64,000 nucleotides of DNA, taken from Evernia prunastri. Lineage: Eukaryota; Ascomycota; Lecanoromycetes; Lecanorales; Parmeliaceae. The notes beneath the pieces were generated by a model. It made no database searches, had not been told where the DNA came from, and worked only from the letters and a program-made list of their open reading frames with translations. A program made the translations under genes and the position numbers. Within the stretch, counting starts at the first letter, position 1. Each line of letters starts with the position of its first letter. The stretch lies in NCBI GenBank assembly GCA_003184365.1, contig NKYR01000003.1, positions 558,001 through 622,000 of the forward strand, read 5' to 3'. Positions 33,518 to 44,623 of the stretch are shown one piece after another.

Positions 33518-33948
33518 TCGTGCTATGTTTATTATGGATTTCGACGATATCTCGCCTGCTTACTTTAGGCAGAGAATGGAAGCTAAAGGGCTATGGATTC
33601 ATCTTCGGCTCCACATCCACCAAGAGGCTTAACACGAAACCATCACCTTGATCACCGTCTCCAAAGTAGCGTCTGACGGCTCTATTACTTTGGAGGGCAT
33701 ATCGAAGGGCCGCCGACAATGGAGCGATCACTGCCTCCGCCTTCTTCTTCCTGGGTACGTCCTTGCTTCGGAGGGCCGCACCAACCTCTTGCTCAATCCT
33801 GCCAAGAGCATCCGTGGTGTCCCTCTGGGCCATGCCTAGCTCCTCTAGCCGAGCATCGTGCTATATATATAATAGATTTCGACGATATCTCGCCTTCGTG
33901 CTTTGAGCAGAGAATGGAAGCTGAAGGGGTATAGATTCATCTTCGGCT
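33518..33948. repeat. Direct repeat, two copies of about 93 bp
   Basis: Copies at 33518-33610 and 33856-33948 share TCGTGCTAT, GATTTCGACGATATCTCGCC, GCAGAGAATGGAAGCT and GATTCATCTTCGGCT. About 12 differences separate them, several of them G to A. Confidence 0.85.
33591..33833 (-). CDS. Possible small protein or gene remnant
   Basis: An 80-residue frame between and partly within the repeat copies reads as a plausible helical, charged protein (QEVGAALRSKDVPRKKKAEA, LRYALQSNRAVRRYFGDG). No family recognised. Its 3' end lies in the first repeat copy, so it may be part of a duplicated or broken gene. Weak support. Confidence 0.25.
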   Translation of the reverse strand: MAQRDTTDALGRIEQEVGAALRSKDVPRKKKAEAVIAPLSAALRYALQSNRAVRRYFGDGDQGDGFVLSLLVDVEPKMNP

Positions 33949-34016
33949 GAAGGATAGGTCCGTCTCCGGGGAGATCACTCGTTTCCTAAAAAAGAGTATA
34001 GTGCAGTATACTCCCG

Positions 34017-35075
34017 CTACCGGCGAAGGACTTTCCACGTGTCAACTTGGCGAATGTGCTGCTCGAGGTATTGTCTCCATGGCGTAATGGCGCTCCTGAG
34101 ACCAAATTGCATGCCGGAAATGTCCAAGGCGTACTCCTCGCCGTTCTTCATGATGACGTGCAGGACCCGGTGCTTGTCTTTCGCCGCTTCCCAGTCCTGG
34201 CGGATGAAGCGCCGCTGGAGGGTCTTTATGGAGAATGTGACTTCGCGGATATCCGTGGTCAGCTCTGATGGTGTTAGTAAGAGTATCCTGGATTATTGTG
34301 CTCGGCTGGTGCCAGGGTTCGTGCTTATCTTACCTCTGATATAGTCCTTCACGGCGATTCCCATGTCATCGGTATTCACGCTGCCAACCAGACACGCCAA
34401 GTAAGCTTGGTCTTCTTCTATATTTATAGTTGCCTTCTGCAGGAGTGTCATCGCGCTGGTGGTATGTTGCACGGAGTCTCGTTCGTATAGGATCATGTGC
34501 TTGTGAGTGAGGGTCCCGGCCTCCATCATCGACATAACCTTGCCAAGACAATACCCGTAGTACTTTTTCTGTAGCGCTTCTCCTGCTTCATACAGCTTTT
34601 GTCGTGCTTGGACTGCCAGGCACCCCTCTCGGTGACTGAACCAGTTGGCGAAATTGCATGTCACATTACAGTAGTAGGGGGTCGCGACATCGCCTTTGAT
34701 TGCATCCGGTACCCCTTTGCACCCTCCGCATGCATGCGTCGCCTGTTTCTTGCATCCAATGCATAAATGGGATGATACATCGGGTTGGACAAGGGTTTGG
34801 TAGGTGTGGTGCGCTGGATGGGGTTCGCCTGGCTGAATGTCGCGGCTTCGAAGCTCGCGTGCTTGCTCTTCCAGATGTTTGCGGGCTGCTTGGTGTTCCT
34901 CGCATGCACGCTTATGCGATGGCCAGTCCTTTTCCTGGCAGGAGGCACTACAATACCTCATCGAGAACCAGGCTACTAGCCTTCCCAGACTTTCTTGTTT
35001 GCATCCCTCGCAAACTAGTATTGCTGGTCTGCCGCAACACACACATGGGCCTAAATCCTGCGCAGTTTCATCCAT
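34017..35075 (-). CDS. MYND-type zinc-finger protein
   Basis: Exon 1 (35075-34334) and exon 2 (34264-34017) flank a 69-bp GT-AG intron and give 329 residues. The N-terminus holds a MYND finger (CVCCGRPAILVCEGCKQ...YCSASCQEKDWPSHKRAC). A second treble of Cys pairs follows (CIGCKKQATHACGGCKG, YYCNVTCNFANWFSHREGC), so there are two MYND-like modules. The C-terminal third after the intron (ELTTDIREVTFSIKTLQRRF, VLHVIMKNGEEYALDISG, WRQYLEQHIRQVDTW) is a compact alpha/beta segment of unknown role. MYND domains usually bind proline-rich partners. Without the intron the protein would end early in a frame lacking conservation. Related multi-MYND proteins are common in Dothideomycetes and largely uncharacterised. 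Confidence 0.85.
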
Positions 35076-37143
35076 AGTGTAAGGTGGACAATGGAATGTT
35101 CTGGCGAGCCGTGAAAGAGAGAAGTGTTGAGAATGATGTCACGGCGCCTAATACTGCGGTGGAGTGAATGGGTGAAGGTGAAGATGAACACCAGGATGAG
35201 AACGGTAGCTGAACCTTTGTGGAATCGAAGAGAGTGAAAAGTGTCCCGGGCTGTCGAGGAAATGGCAAGAAGCACTTGATAGTCGAAAAGAGGGAGCGTC
35301 CTGAGTGATGGAAGCCGATGTACAAGTAGCAGTGGGATTGTGCCTTGAAGCCCAAACGAGCGTTTCGGAAGCTGCTAGAAGGTATTGCTTTGTTTTGAAT
35401 TTGAATTTGGCCGCGCTCCAGTTCAGGTCTTGGTCACATGACTCAGCCCTGCACTTGGTTCCTTCAGCATACACATTCACAAACACCTAACTCTGCACAT
35501 CATCTCTCTCACCTTGTCATCCTCTAGGACGCCGTCAAATGTTGTGACGGCATCAAACAAAGCATCTCCAGTCATGGCTTGTCTCCAAATGACAATCGAA
35601 GCACTTCACGGCTTTGTGGATGACCTTGCCTCCAAAGACTCCGCAACCTTCAGTTACATCGGTCTACTTCTTCCCACCTCCAGACTCATGCACGAAAGTA
35701 TTTATATAGAAGGGTGATCTGCAAGCGAGACTGCACGTCAAATCATGGTTCGCTGCGTGTTTCCACCGAATCCCCAGTTCAGCCATATGGTGATTCGCAT
35801 GAAACCGTACGTGTCTCAAGAGGCACTTGCTTCCAGACTCGTCTGGATACTGTCAGCGATCTGTCTTCTCTTGGACAGCTTTGAGGGAACCAAGCAACAA
35901 CCGCGATTGAGCTAGCCTCGAGCTGCCTGGAATTGGACCTCTCCTAGCAAGATCACTTCGATGAGGTCCGGTGGAATGCTCAGTTGCCGAAGAAACCCCG
36001 CGCAAAGCCGTTACAAATCGATGCACCGCGTGCGCACATGTTGTAACATCACTGCATCTGGAACGCCATGATGGTTCCAGTTCGGGCAAAGGGCGAGTTG
36101 CTACTCTATTTTGACGACCAGCTGGATGACCTCAAATTTGTCTCGCCGAGCAGCTCGATACTCCGAGCCAAACTACGCTCATTGACCAAAGTTCCAGTAC
36201 CGGTGTTTGAAGTAGGGGCACCAGGCGCCTTGGTGAATGGACAAAGGCCTTGTGTCCATACAGACAATGAGTTCGTTTTTACTCCTCGGAGAGCTTAGAT
36301 ATCGATCGTGTCGTTGCACTGCTCGCGGCGGTATAATTGATCAAAGAGCCCCTGAGGTCTGACAGAGGAATCTTCCTTCAAGGGGACATCGAATTTCTAT
36401 GCGAAGATTTTGCGGGGAGTTGCACTGAGCAACAGTGAGTGGTGGTCATTCCGTTCTTCGACACTGCGAGGCTTGATGCCCAATAGAAAGCAGCATCAAT
36501 AACAGTCCAGTCCTGAGAATGACTGCATATGAAACGCTCAGTCCAGGCTCCATGTGATGCAGGTCCTCGTGGGTGGGTGTACTCGCAGCACTTACCTTTC
36601 TCTCGCCCTTACGAGTCCCATGGCGCATAGCTTGCATGGCCCTTTTCTGTCAAGAAGCATAGGCATCCAGAAGGCTTTCCTGAGGATCGATGAGTTTGTT
36701 TTTGTATTCAAAACATTATTATAAATATTTATAGGACTTGTGAATATACTCAGTCAAGTGACGTGCAGTGTTTTGATGGTGAATTTCGGCTTTACGACAC
36801 AGAGAAGTTGGATCGACAGTGCGGAATAGTTCCGATTGGTCTGGTGGACGGTCACGTGAGAGCTCTTTCCTTCACTGTTTCCCCCAACACTGAACTTTCT
36901 GTTTGCTTATATACTATTCTCACTTTCTACCTCATTCAAATGGCCAAGGAAGCTTCGCTTCTCCAGGAAGGTCCCTAAGCAGTCCTCATCTTCTACCTGC
37001 CTGCATTCCACCTGCTATGGCTGTCCACTAGACTTTATCGTGCTGTTTTGGACGGAAGCAACAACAAGGTACATTCCGTGCAGCCAATCTAGTTCCAGGT
37101 ACAGCTCCTTCTAATTGTCCTCCGTTTAGCTGGGCACGCAACC
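35076..37143. other. Intergenic
   Basis: 2.1 kb without a supported gene. Open frames at 35148-35486, 36068-36298 and 36446-36637 show no recognisable domain or codon pattern. Confidence 0.45.
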
Positions 37144-39111
37144 ATGATGGACCTCACGCTGTGGTCCCAGATCCCTCTAGACGCTCTGTCCATCGTTATC
37201 GAGAACACCCAAGACTCGGAAACACTTAAAGCTTGGGTCCAAGCGACAAGGTACTCGACACGTCTTCACCTCATTGCCATCAAACTAGCCTACAGCACAT
37301 TCACCATCTGCGAGAAAAATCTCTTACGCGCTCCAGACGTTACTAGACACAGTGGCCGGTACACTTCCATAGCAGACGACGAAGTGAGCGATCGTGCCCA
37401 GATCAGCTCATACCAGAAGCTTGCACCGCATGTTCGGCGTCTTCATCTCCAATTCTACTTCGCTTCATCAAATCGGCAACAGGATCTGGTACGCTCGGAA
37501 GACGTCAGTTACACTTTGGGCACGATCATAAAGGAAGCAAAAGCCCTTCAAGAGATTGACCATCATGGAGTATTGTATCAAGAAGAATTGGACGCCATGC
37601 TGGAAGTACAGTCACTGAAGGTACTCCGAGTACGTCAATCATGGAATGATACGCCGTGCTCGTGTTCAGAGGGCGAGAACCTCAGGCCCAGAGGGTTGTG
37701 GACACTTGACTTGAGTAGATTATTTCATCTCGATGCTCTTAAGAACTTATCAGTCTCTCAAGTGCACAACCAGGAAGCCGTGGGACTGGCAAGGGCTGTC
37801 AGGAAGCTCAGAAAGCTCGAAAGTTTGCGCGCGTTGAGGTAGGCAAGGGTGACTTGATGGACCCTTACGATCCCTTTGGAGAGGGTGAAGATTCACCACT
37901 GATGATGTTCATAATCACGCTCTGCTGTCAACAAGATGGGCATACAAGTCAGGACGCAGGGTTACCATCCTCGTTAAAAGCTTTGGCTCTTGCGTAAGTA
38001 ACTGGTTGGTAAGTAACCCTATTATCTGTAACGCATTGAAGAGATCTGACATACGTGAAGGGATCTCGACCTTGAAGGCAGACTCCCTCGCAGTCTTGTT
38101 GCGCCTTTTCCAAATCTTACCACACTTTGTTTGGATTTGAATAACGGCTATGAGACAACCCAATTTTTCGGTTTCCTAAATCCTCACGGCCTGATACACC
38201 TGCTTGTATCTGCTTATCCAATGCCTTCGATGACACAAAAAAGCTCGTACTGTATCAGCAATTACGGCGCAACTTTCAGCGAACTCATTAGCCAAAACAG
38301 CAGCACCCTTCAAGATATCACTCTGCTGAATGCATGGGAGCATACTCGCAGAGGCGAGGCGGAGACTGAACCGCCGTGGATGTCCGACATGCCATCTCGA
38401 CAGCTTTACATTTCAGACCCCCGCACGTGGAGCGGACCCATTTTTAATGGACCACGTTGGCGTCTCCTGGGTCATCTCATTCGCGAAGAGCTTGATTTGA
38501 ATTGGGGTAAAGGGATCCGCCATGTGAGGATCGATCAGCTCGAATTAGACGAACAGAAGCTTGACACTTTCCTCAAAGACCGAACGGTGGATAAGTTCAG
38601 CCAACTGAAGATTCTGGTCTTGAGATCTCTGCCTGAGCAAGTGCGCTACGTGCCACCTAGTCAAGTTTCTCTGCCACAAGGCCAGAATGTACCATCCAGG
38701 ACGAATGTGCTTCGCTCCACCCCATACCCACACTTGCCTTTTGGCCCCACCTTGCCTAAAGACATAGCCGATGTGAGAGAGGGTCTTCTCGCTTTGAAGA
38801 TTGCTGCGCAAGACCTTCCAAGTCTACTCGTGATTGTGGTGGACGAATTCAAATTTTGGCTTCAGAGGGTGGTCAAAGGCAGTGATCATGATCATGATAA
38901 TGGAAAGCCTAAAGTTCGGTTCCTTCGTCATGCTTTAGAGGACCCAATTCAAGAGGCAATCATCTTTCAGACAATGGACAAATACGATTGGGACTTCTTG
39001 GCTGATAGGGAGGACTGTTTGCCTGAGGAGGCACCGAAGGAGCAGGTGCATTGGGCGAACAGGATGGTTTGCCGTCCTGAAATAAAGAAGGCTGAAGAAG
39101 AGAGTGGTTGA
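37144..39111 (+). CDS. F-box/LRR-like hypothetical protein with disordered middle (possible pseudogene)
   Basis: The first half (37144-37842) begins MMDLTLWSQIPLDALSIVIE, an F-box-like start, followed by leucine-rich segments (LQEIDHHGVLY, LKVLRVRQSW, LESLRALR). The second half (38131-39111) reads NNGYETTQFFGFLNPHGLIH, then LDLNWGKGIRHVRIDQLELD and LKILVLRSLPEQV, also LRR-like, and ends in an acidic tail. Between them, at 37842-38130, coding-like phrases occur in different frames (VGKGDLMDPYDPFGEGEDS, GLPSSLKALALA, LPRSLVAPFPNLTTLCLDL). No single set of GT-AG introns that I could find joins them all. Either several small introns or frameshifts are present. Function unknown; the layout suggests a substrate adaptor-like protein. 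Confidence 0.5.
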
Positions 39112-40359
39112 GTTCCTGGTCAAGGTGCCTATCTCTCAACCCCAGAGCAGAGAATGTGGAGGGAACTCTGTTCTGGACGTGATTGTCGGCTTCAAAACCG
39201 GGGTATGAAGCTCGGAGAGGTATTTGAGCTCCTTTGGGGTCAACAGGTCTCAGTTCTCAGGGGTAACAAGTCGACCTTCCCAGGAATATGTGAGATCGCT
39301 AAGTGGGATGTGTCCCATCGTCGCAGCCAGTTGCCAATCTCGCCAGGCGTTTCAATTCAAGTCTCTCCGAGCGTCGGTCATAATATCGCCTCCTTCATCC
39401 AAATGAGCATCATCTACTTTAAACAACTGGAGGGCATTGCCTCTGATGTCTCAGTCTATCACCTCATGTTGTACCATTCACTCTGCAGACCGGTCCAACA
39501 GTCTTTACCAAGCAACTTCTCCAGATTGGACAGATCCGTCTCGTCAAAGTAAAAAAAAAATTGATGGATCCCTCGTAGTTTCTTGTGGTATTCTTACGTC
39601 ACACCCTTCCGCGGCGGATAGCGCACCGGGGGTGCACTATCCGAGGTCAAGACTGACTAGGCGACGTTAGGTTGTTAGCCTTGCCGTTGCCAAGATAATA
39701 TTAAATGACGAGGCATGTTTGCGCGTTCCCTAGAGATTCTCTCTCTACCTTACGTACGTCCATTCGCGACTCACTCTGACTTGTATGATTTCTATCATGT
39801 TGTATCACGACCATGATGCCGTTGGCCGTGCCTCATCATACTCTGATGATAATGCTGATGATGCTTGTAGACACTCTAGAACCACGACGACTCAAGCTGA
39901 TACTCTAGGGGAAGTATTACCGAATAAATTCCAGCCGTCAGTCACCAGAGTGGAGCGGCTTCAGCATAATCCCTGCAAGACTCGGCGAGATATGAAAGAT
40001 TGCGAGCCATCATCTTTGCGTCCCGCTCCACCTACTGCATCTAGCTACAACCGTCTTCACGGCAGCCGACGCTAATATCTTGACACGATGCCATAGTGCA
40101 CATGGACTAAAATGGAGCGGGCATCTTCAGATCCTTTGAAAACGTCTCCTCTTCTTTCCTTTTTTTCCTTCGATACGTATTGCGACGCCCTTGATGGTAT
40201 CCCCATATATAGATATCTTATCTACATACCCATTCTTTTGCTATCACCACATTCTCGTCGCGAATCGCTGCGACCATGGCCCCTAGGTTTTGTCGCATGG
40301 CGCAATTGAGCTAATAGTATATTTCTGTTGATCCTGGTCAGTATACGCGGGTCGTTACA
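39112..40359. other. Intergenic
   Basis: 1.25 kb, no gene supported. An imperfect hairpin lies at 39615-39643 (CGGATAG and CTATCCG arms around GCACC/GGTGC). A short frame at 39785-40075 is Asp/Ser-rich and not recognised. Confidence 0.45.
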
Positions 40360-41847
40360 ATGATATTGTCGCGCTATCGTATCACCACTCTTCTATTTCT
40401 CATCCTGGCTACCAGCGCTCTTTTTCTGCATTTCTACTTTGGGACCAGTCTGCCGCCACCGCAAAGGACTGTCGCCACTGAAGCAAACGAACCACAAGAC
40501 CCATGCCGGCAGAGGTTGGGCCAACTAAAAGATCGGGATATCAAATTCCCTATCAAATACGCTAGGCGCGATATCAATGTCAGGCCACAATTGGGAGTGC
40601 AGCGTCCTTCAGTTACCAACATTGATGGACCACTATTCCCAAAGGTACAGATCGTCGATCCATGGAAGGATCCGATATTAGAACATTGCTTGCCGCCTTT
40701 GACCTTGGAAGTCGCTCCCTTCCCCAAAAAGGAATCGGTCGATGCCTCGAATGTGTTGTTCGGAATGTCCACACTCCTCAACCGGCTCGAGGAATCATTA
40801 CCTTTTTTTGAGCGCTGGCTCGCACACACTGATGCCCACCTCTTCGTCATTGTCGTCAACTCGGAAGAGGAGCGCAAACCGAACAAGAAGAAGATGGCTG
40901 CGTTGCAATCACACATGCGCGATATCGGCATCAAGACCACCCTCGTTGCACCATTGGATCGTAACGACGGCATGGCACTGCGGTATTTCTCTCTAGTCAA
41001 GCTACTGTACAGCAAGCGCGACAAGACCACTCAGTGGATCGGCATCCTGGACGATGACACTTTTTTCCCCTCGATGCCCGCGCTAATCGATATGCTCAAT
41101 CACTACGATCCCAGACTGCCGCATTACGTCGGCGGCATCTCGGAGGAATGGTGGTCCGTCGTCCTCTACGGCCTCATGGCCTTCGGCGGCGCCGGCATCT
41201 TCCTCTCCCTCCCCATGGCCGCCATTATCGACTCCAACCACCAGGCCTGCAGGCAGCAATCCGGCTCCAGCGCCGGTGACATGCGCATCATGGAGTGCAT
41301 CCAGTCGCACAGCCCGTTCCGCCTCACGCCCATCCCCGACCTGCACCAAATCGACATGCGCGGCGACCTCTCCGGCGTCTACGAGAGCGGCTGGCGGCCC
41401 CTCTCGCTGCACCACTGGAAGGCGGACTGGTGGGATGAGAAGCGCCGCGATGGCTGGTTCCCGCTCCACGCCATGCATCTCGTCGCGGACGTCTGCGGCG
41501 AGTGTTTCTTGCAGCGGTGGCGCTTCGGGGACGACACCGTGCTCAGCAATGGCTATTCCATCGCGACGTACCCGGGGGGTATCGCGGAGGCGGACCTCAA
41601 GAGGCCGGAGCATACGTGGGAAGGGCCGAGACCGGTGCCGGATACGTTCAATCCGGGCTACGTGCATTCGATCGGGGCCCTCAGGGAGCCGCTCCAGTTG
41701 GGGAAAGAGAAGGTGCAGTATCTGTTTTTGGACGCGGAGGTCGTGGCTGGGGGCGTGAGGCAGTATTATTTGAATAGGGGCGCGGGGGAGGAGTTGGATA
41801 AGCTGGTTGAGCTGTTTTGGAAGGAGGAGGTGGGGGAGGGGTCGTGA
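40360..41847 (+). CDS. GT31/DUF604 (fringe-like) glycosyltransferase, type II membrane protein
   Basis: Single exon, 495 residues. An N-terminal membrane anchor (TLLFLILATSALFLHFYF) is followed by a stem and a lumenal GT-A-type domain. Diagnostic features are VLFGMSTLLNRLEESLPFFERWL, WIGILDDDTFFPSMPAL with the metal-binding DDD, HYVGGISEEWWSV, FGGAGIFLSLPMA and the later FGDDTVLSNGYSIATYPGG. These fit fungal DUF604/GT31 proteins, presumed Golgi transferases acting on glycoproteins or glycolipids; donor and acceptor are unknown. Length and motif order are normal and no lesion is seen. The 3' half has high GC and strong codon bias, which creates long antisense open frames that I rejected. Confidence 0.88.
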   Translation: MILSRYRITTLLFLILATSALFLHFYFGTSLPPPQRTVATEANEPQDPCRQRLGQLKDRDIKFPIKYARRDINVRPQLGVQRPSVTNIDGPLFPKVQIVDPWKDPILEHCLPPLTLEVAPFPKKESVDASNVLFGMSTLLNRLEESLPFFERWLAHTDAHLFVIVVNSEEERKPNKKKMAALQSHMRDIGIKTTLVAPLDRNDGMALRYFSLVKLLYSKRDKTTQWIGILDDDTFFPSMPALIDMLNHYDPRLPHYVGGISEEWWSVVLYGLMAFGGAGIFLSLPMAAIIDSNHQACRQQSGSSAGDMRIMECIQSHSPFRLTPIPDLHQIDMRGDLSGVYESGWRPLSLHHWKADWWDEKRRDGWFPLHAMHLVADVCGECFLQRWRFGDDTVLSNGYSIATYPGGIAEADLKRPEHTWEGPRPVPDTFNPGYVHSIGALREPLQLGKEKVQYLFLDAEVVAGGVRQYYLNRGAGEELDKLVELFWKEEVGEGS

Positions 41848-43116
41848 AGCGATGGGGGATACGAGCCGGTTTTTGGAGAGTGGAGATGGGTTCGGTGTGC
41901 TGACCTGCTTCTTGGAAGTAGGAAGATGGAAGTACGGAGAGCTTTTCCCGCAGGATGCCAGGGATGCCATGGCGCTGAGGACAGCCGTAGCGGCGTCCGC
42001 CCGGCAGCGTTGGACAGGGAAGGGCTCGCGCGATAGAGGGTGTGAGCAAGGCGAGTAAGGGTCGTACAGCTAGAATGGGATGAGTGATGAGGAATTCCCT
42101 TTTTGAGATCAACATACCCACGAGCTCCTCGGAGAACCCAGTCATCCTGCGCTGAAAGCTTCGATTGTCTGATGCGAACCGAAACCTGTGGAGAGTTTTC
42201 TCCAGTGCAAGGGTTACACGACATTTCGATGGGTAAGTGTCCAACGTGATGGACCGGACGGCGGAAATGCATACTGTCCAGGTCGTCATATGTTGGTCGC
42301 TGGGAATATATACTTTTCTTGATGGGTTGCAGTTCGTTCTTCTTATCTGGACGCGAGGTGTTTCTATGCAGGACTGGTATTCTGGAAGATTTGCGTCTGG
42401 GTAGACTTCGCTTGGGCTTGGGCTTGGGTCCGGTACCGTGAGAGGCTTGTGTGTGTGTCTACTAACGAGCAGAAATTCTTCACCTGTCATCATACAGAGA
42501 CACCAAAACAGCTAGAATTGTATAGATGTCATTGCGGGGTCCCAAGACCGGGGCTAGCTACTTGAAGAGGTATATGTGGACTTCTCAGTACTAAGAAAAA
42601 CCCCAATGCTTGTTTAGCTAAACCTGGAGTGAAAAAAAAAGGAAGCTATATACAGGTGCGAGCGGGCGGGAAAGAATGCTATGGCTCTGAAAGAGATGGA
42701 ATCGAATGAGGAGCCCAATACTGGTGGGAGGCCTATATGTATAGAGCTCCCATCGAACCAGGAATCTCCTGGTCATCGCGTCTCTGACACGTCACGTCGC
42801 ACTATGCGATATTGCCACGCTATGCGATATTGCAGGCGTACTATGCGAAATAACCATGCAGCACGAAAACATCATATTATGCGAAATAACCATGAAATGC
42901 AAAAGCACTATGCCATACGACTGGCGAACCCTCAGTCCCACTGTGGCGACTCGAGGAGGTCTTAAGCCAGGACGGCTTTCGTTTTGAGTGTGGAGACACG
43001 CGGCAAAAGCGCGAGCCCCCGAACCCGAAGCTTCGAATCAATACCATCGACAATCCCATCCCCTCCCTCTTCTTTCATCAGGCCAAGGCTCACAGCCCCG
43101 TTCCATTCACCCGCCC
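41848..43116. other. Intergenic with degenerate short repeats
   Basis: No gene supported; a 270-codon minus-strand frame (41681-42493) overlaps the glycosyltransferase 3' end and is Pro/Ser-rich without a recognisable domain. 42795-42920 holds degenerate TATGCGAAATA-type repeats. Confidence 0.4.
42795..42920. repeat. Degenerate TATGCGATATTGC/TATGCGAAATAACC repeats
   Basis: Five copies of a TATGC-GA-AT core at about 42803, 42821, 42842, 42879 and 42909. TATGCGAAATAACCATG occurs twice exactly (42842 and 42879). Confidence 0.75.
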
Positions 43117-44118
43117 CTAGTCATATCCAACCACTCGCGGTATTTCGAATCCATGACTCCTGACAATCCCTACCACATACCCTTCCTCCTTCAACGCTCC
43201 CGCACACGGCGAGCAATACCTCTTCCGATCGTCCACGATCCATCTTATCACCGACGGTTCCGCCGCCTCCCAGAAGTCCTCAACGCGACGCATCTCCCTT
43301 TCGCATCTATGGCACGTCTCCGGCTTCACCGGTGCGAACACATAGGATCCAACCACGTCCACGCTTAGGCCAATCACATACACAACTAGGCCAATGCCTA
43401 GCATGTACATGAATGCCCCGACAGCCCCGAGCAATACTCGCGCTAGCTTCCATCGCAAGATTTCCTCGCAACACGGTCTGAGGGTGAGGCGGTATACAGT
43501 GAGGAGGCGATTGAGCGTGGACTCCCAGAGCGACGATCTGACAGAGACGAAGGTGGCTGGGCTCGGCGGAGGGGTGGTGGGTAATGCGAGTATTTTCCAT
43601 TTAGCTAATGGCGTCGGTGTCTTCTCCCTCTGCTGAGCTCTCGTCAGGATCTCGAAAATCGGATTCATGTTGTCGCCCGAAGAAGGCTCGCGCTTCAAGT
43701 CACTACTTCGTCGCTGGGCGGCAATGCATGCAGCGCTTGGGAGGACGGCAGCAATTTGCGACGCCGCGGGAGCTCTGAGAGCGAGGTGTTCCGTAGCGTT
43801 GCGCCATGTTGTTGGGATTATTGAGAAAGGTATTGTGGGATTTGGAGCCGTGCTGACGAGCTTTTGTGCTGCTGGGATGTGGAAATGTGATGCTGGATGA
43901 AGAGGGCGGCAGGGGGGAATGCGAAGGGAGATGATGGTTGAGGGAGGGCGGGGCGTGGAGAGAGGTGGGGAGATGTGGTGCAGGTTGGGGCGGGGTGGCA
44001 TTGTTGGATGATGTGGGTTTGATGTGGTGTTTGCTTGAACGGATAGTGGTGTGGACGTTCTATGGTTGCGTGGGAGGCTATTCCACCATCCCTTACATGA
44101 CCCTGTGCGAAATCGCAT
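43117..44118 (-). CDS. Tandem-family zinc-ribbon membrane protein, copy 1
   Basis: First member of a four-gene array (43.1-47.6 kb), the only one on the minus strand. The frame is 333 residues from 44118; a later in-frame ATG at 44001 is an alternative start. A long basic Pro/Ser/His-rich leader lacking acids resembles a mitochondrial targeting region. It is followed by FVSVRSSLWESTLNRLLTVY, a membrane helix (LGAVGAFMYMLGIGLVVYVI), and a C-terminal zinc ribbon: ETCHRCEREM..., then RYCSPCAGALKEEGYVVGIV. The two CxxC pairs lie about 35 residues apart. I recognise no named domain. Metal binding and organelle location are inferences from sequence. It is divergent from copy 2, with about 500 bp between them. 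Confidence 0.65.
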   Translation of the reverse strand: MRFRTGSCKGWWNSLPRNHRTSTPLSVQANTTSNPHHPTMPPRPNLHHISPPLSTPRPPSTIISLRIPPCRPLHPASHFHIPAAQKLVSTAPNPTIPFSIIPTTWRNATEHLALRAPAASQIAAVLPSAACIAAQRRSSDLKREPSSGDNMNPIFEILTRAQQREKTPTPLAKWKILALPTTPPPSPATFVSVRSSLWESTLNRLLTVYRLTLRPCCEEILRWKLARVLLGAVGAFMYMLGIGLVVYVIGLSVDVVGSYVFAPVKPETCHRCEREMRRVEDFWEAAEPSVIRWIVDDRKRYCSPCAGALKEEGYVVGIVRSHGFEIPRVVGYD

Positions 44119-44623
44119 TCCGATGATCTCACGCTCTGTAACGACACCCTACCCTATTTCAACGCCTACTACTAGTCGCCCCGTACGTATCATGACCTTG
44201 GATATCTATGCTTATTATATTGATTCGCATTGCTCTCTGCGCCGAGACCCAGAAGCACGCTCGGTTCTGAGAGCTGGAAGCAGGGAAGCCGGCTTGGATT
44301 CTGAGATGCGCGTTATCTCGAGTGCTGGATTATTCGCGTAAGAGCATTTTATTGGCCCTTGATGGGATTTATATCATGCTGTATTTCGGCTGTTCTGTAT
44401 GCTTTATGTTTGATTCTCTGCGTATATATGTATTTTTGAGTGTGAATAGAAGTGGTTTTGATAGGTGCCCTCGAGAGACGCTAACCTTTTATTCATCCAT
44501 TTCCATGCAAGGCCATGCAAGGGGTGCGACTCACCTTGCACCCTTGCATACAACCTAAAATCCTCAGCACCTCTCTTTCTTTTTTCTGTCTTCGTTACTA
44601 TTCTCGCCCACTCAAACGATATC
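44119..44623. promoter_or_regulatory. Shared upstream region of zinc-ribbon copies 1 and 2
   Basis: About 505 bp between divergent paralogues. Copy 2 may start at 44465 instead, shortening this. No specific site identified. Confidence 0.3.

Larger units (their letters stand above)
32425..33590. other. Intergenic with simple repeats
   Basis: No gene supported. It includes the 15-bp minisatellite (32591-32650), a run of 17 G (33108-33124) in G-rich surroundings, and the first copy of a 93-bp direct repeat (33518-33610). Confidence 0.5.

Noticed and set aside
35148..35486. 112-codon minus-strand frame
   Set aside because: No recognisable domain, probably the 5' flank of the MYND gene.
41083..41970. 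295-codon minus-strand frame opposite the glycosyltransferase
   Set aside because: It is a shadow created by high GC and codon bias of the GT31 gene and has no domain features.
41681..42493. 270-codon minus-strand frame
   Set aside because: It overlaps the GT31 3' end; its C-terminal part is Pro/Ser low complexity and no motif was recognised.
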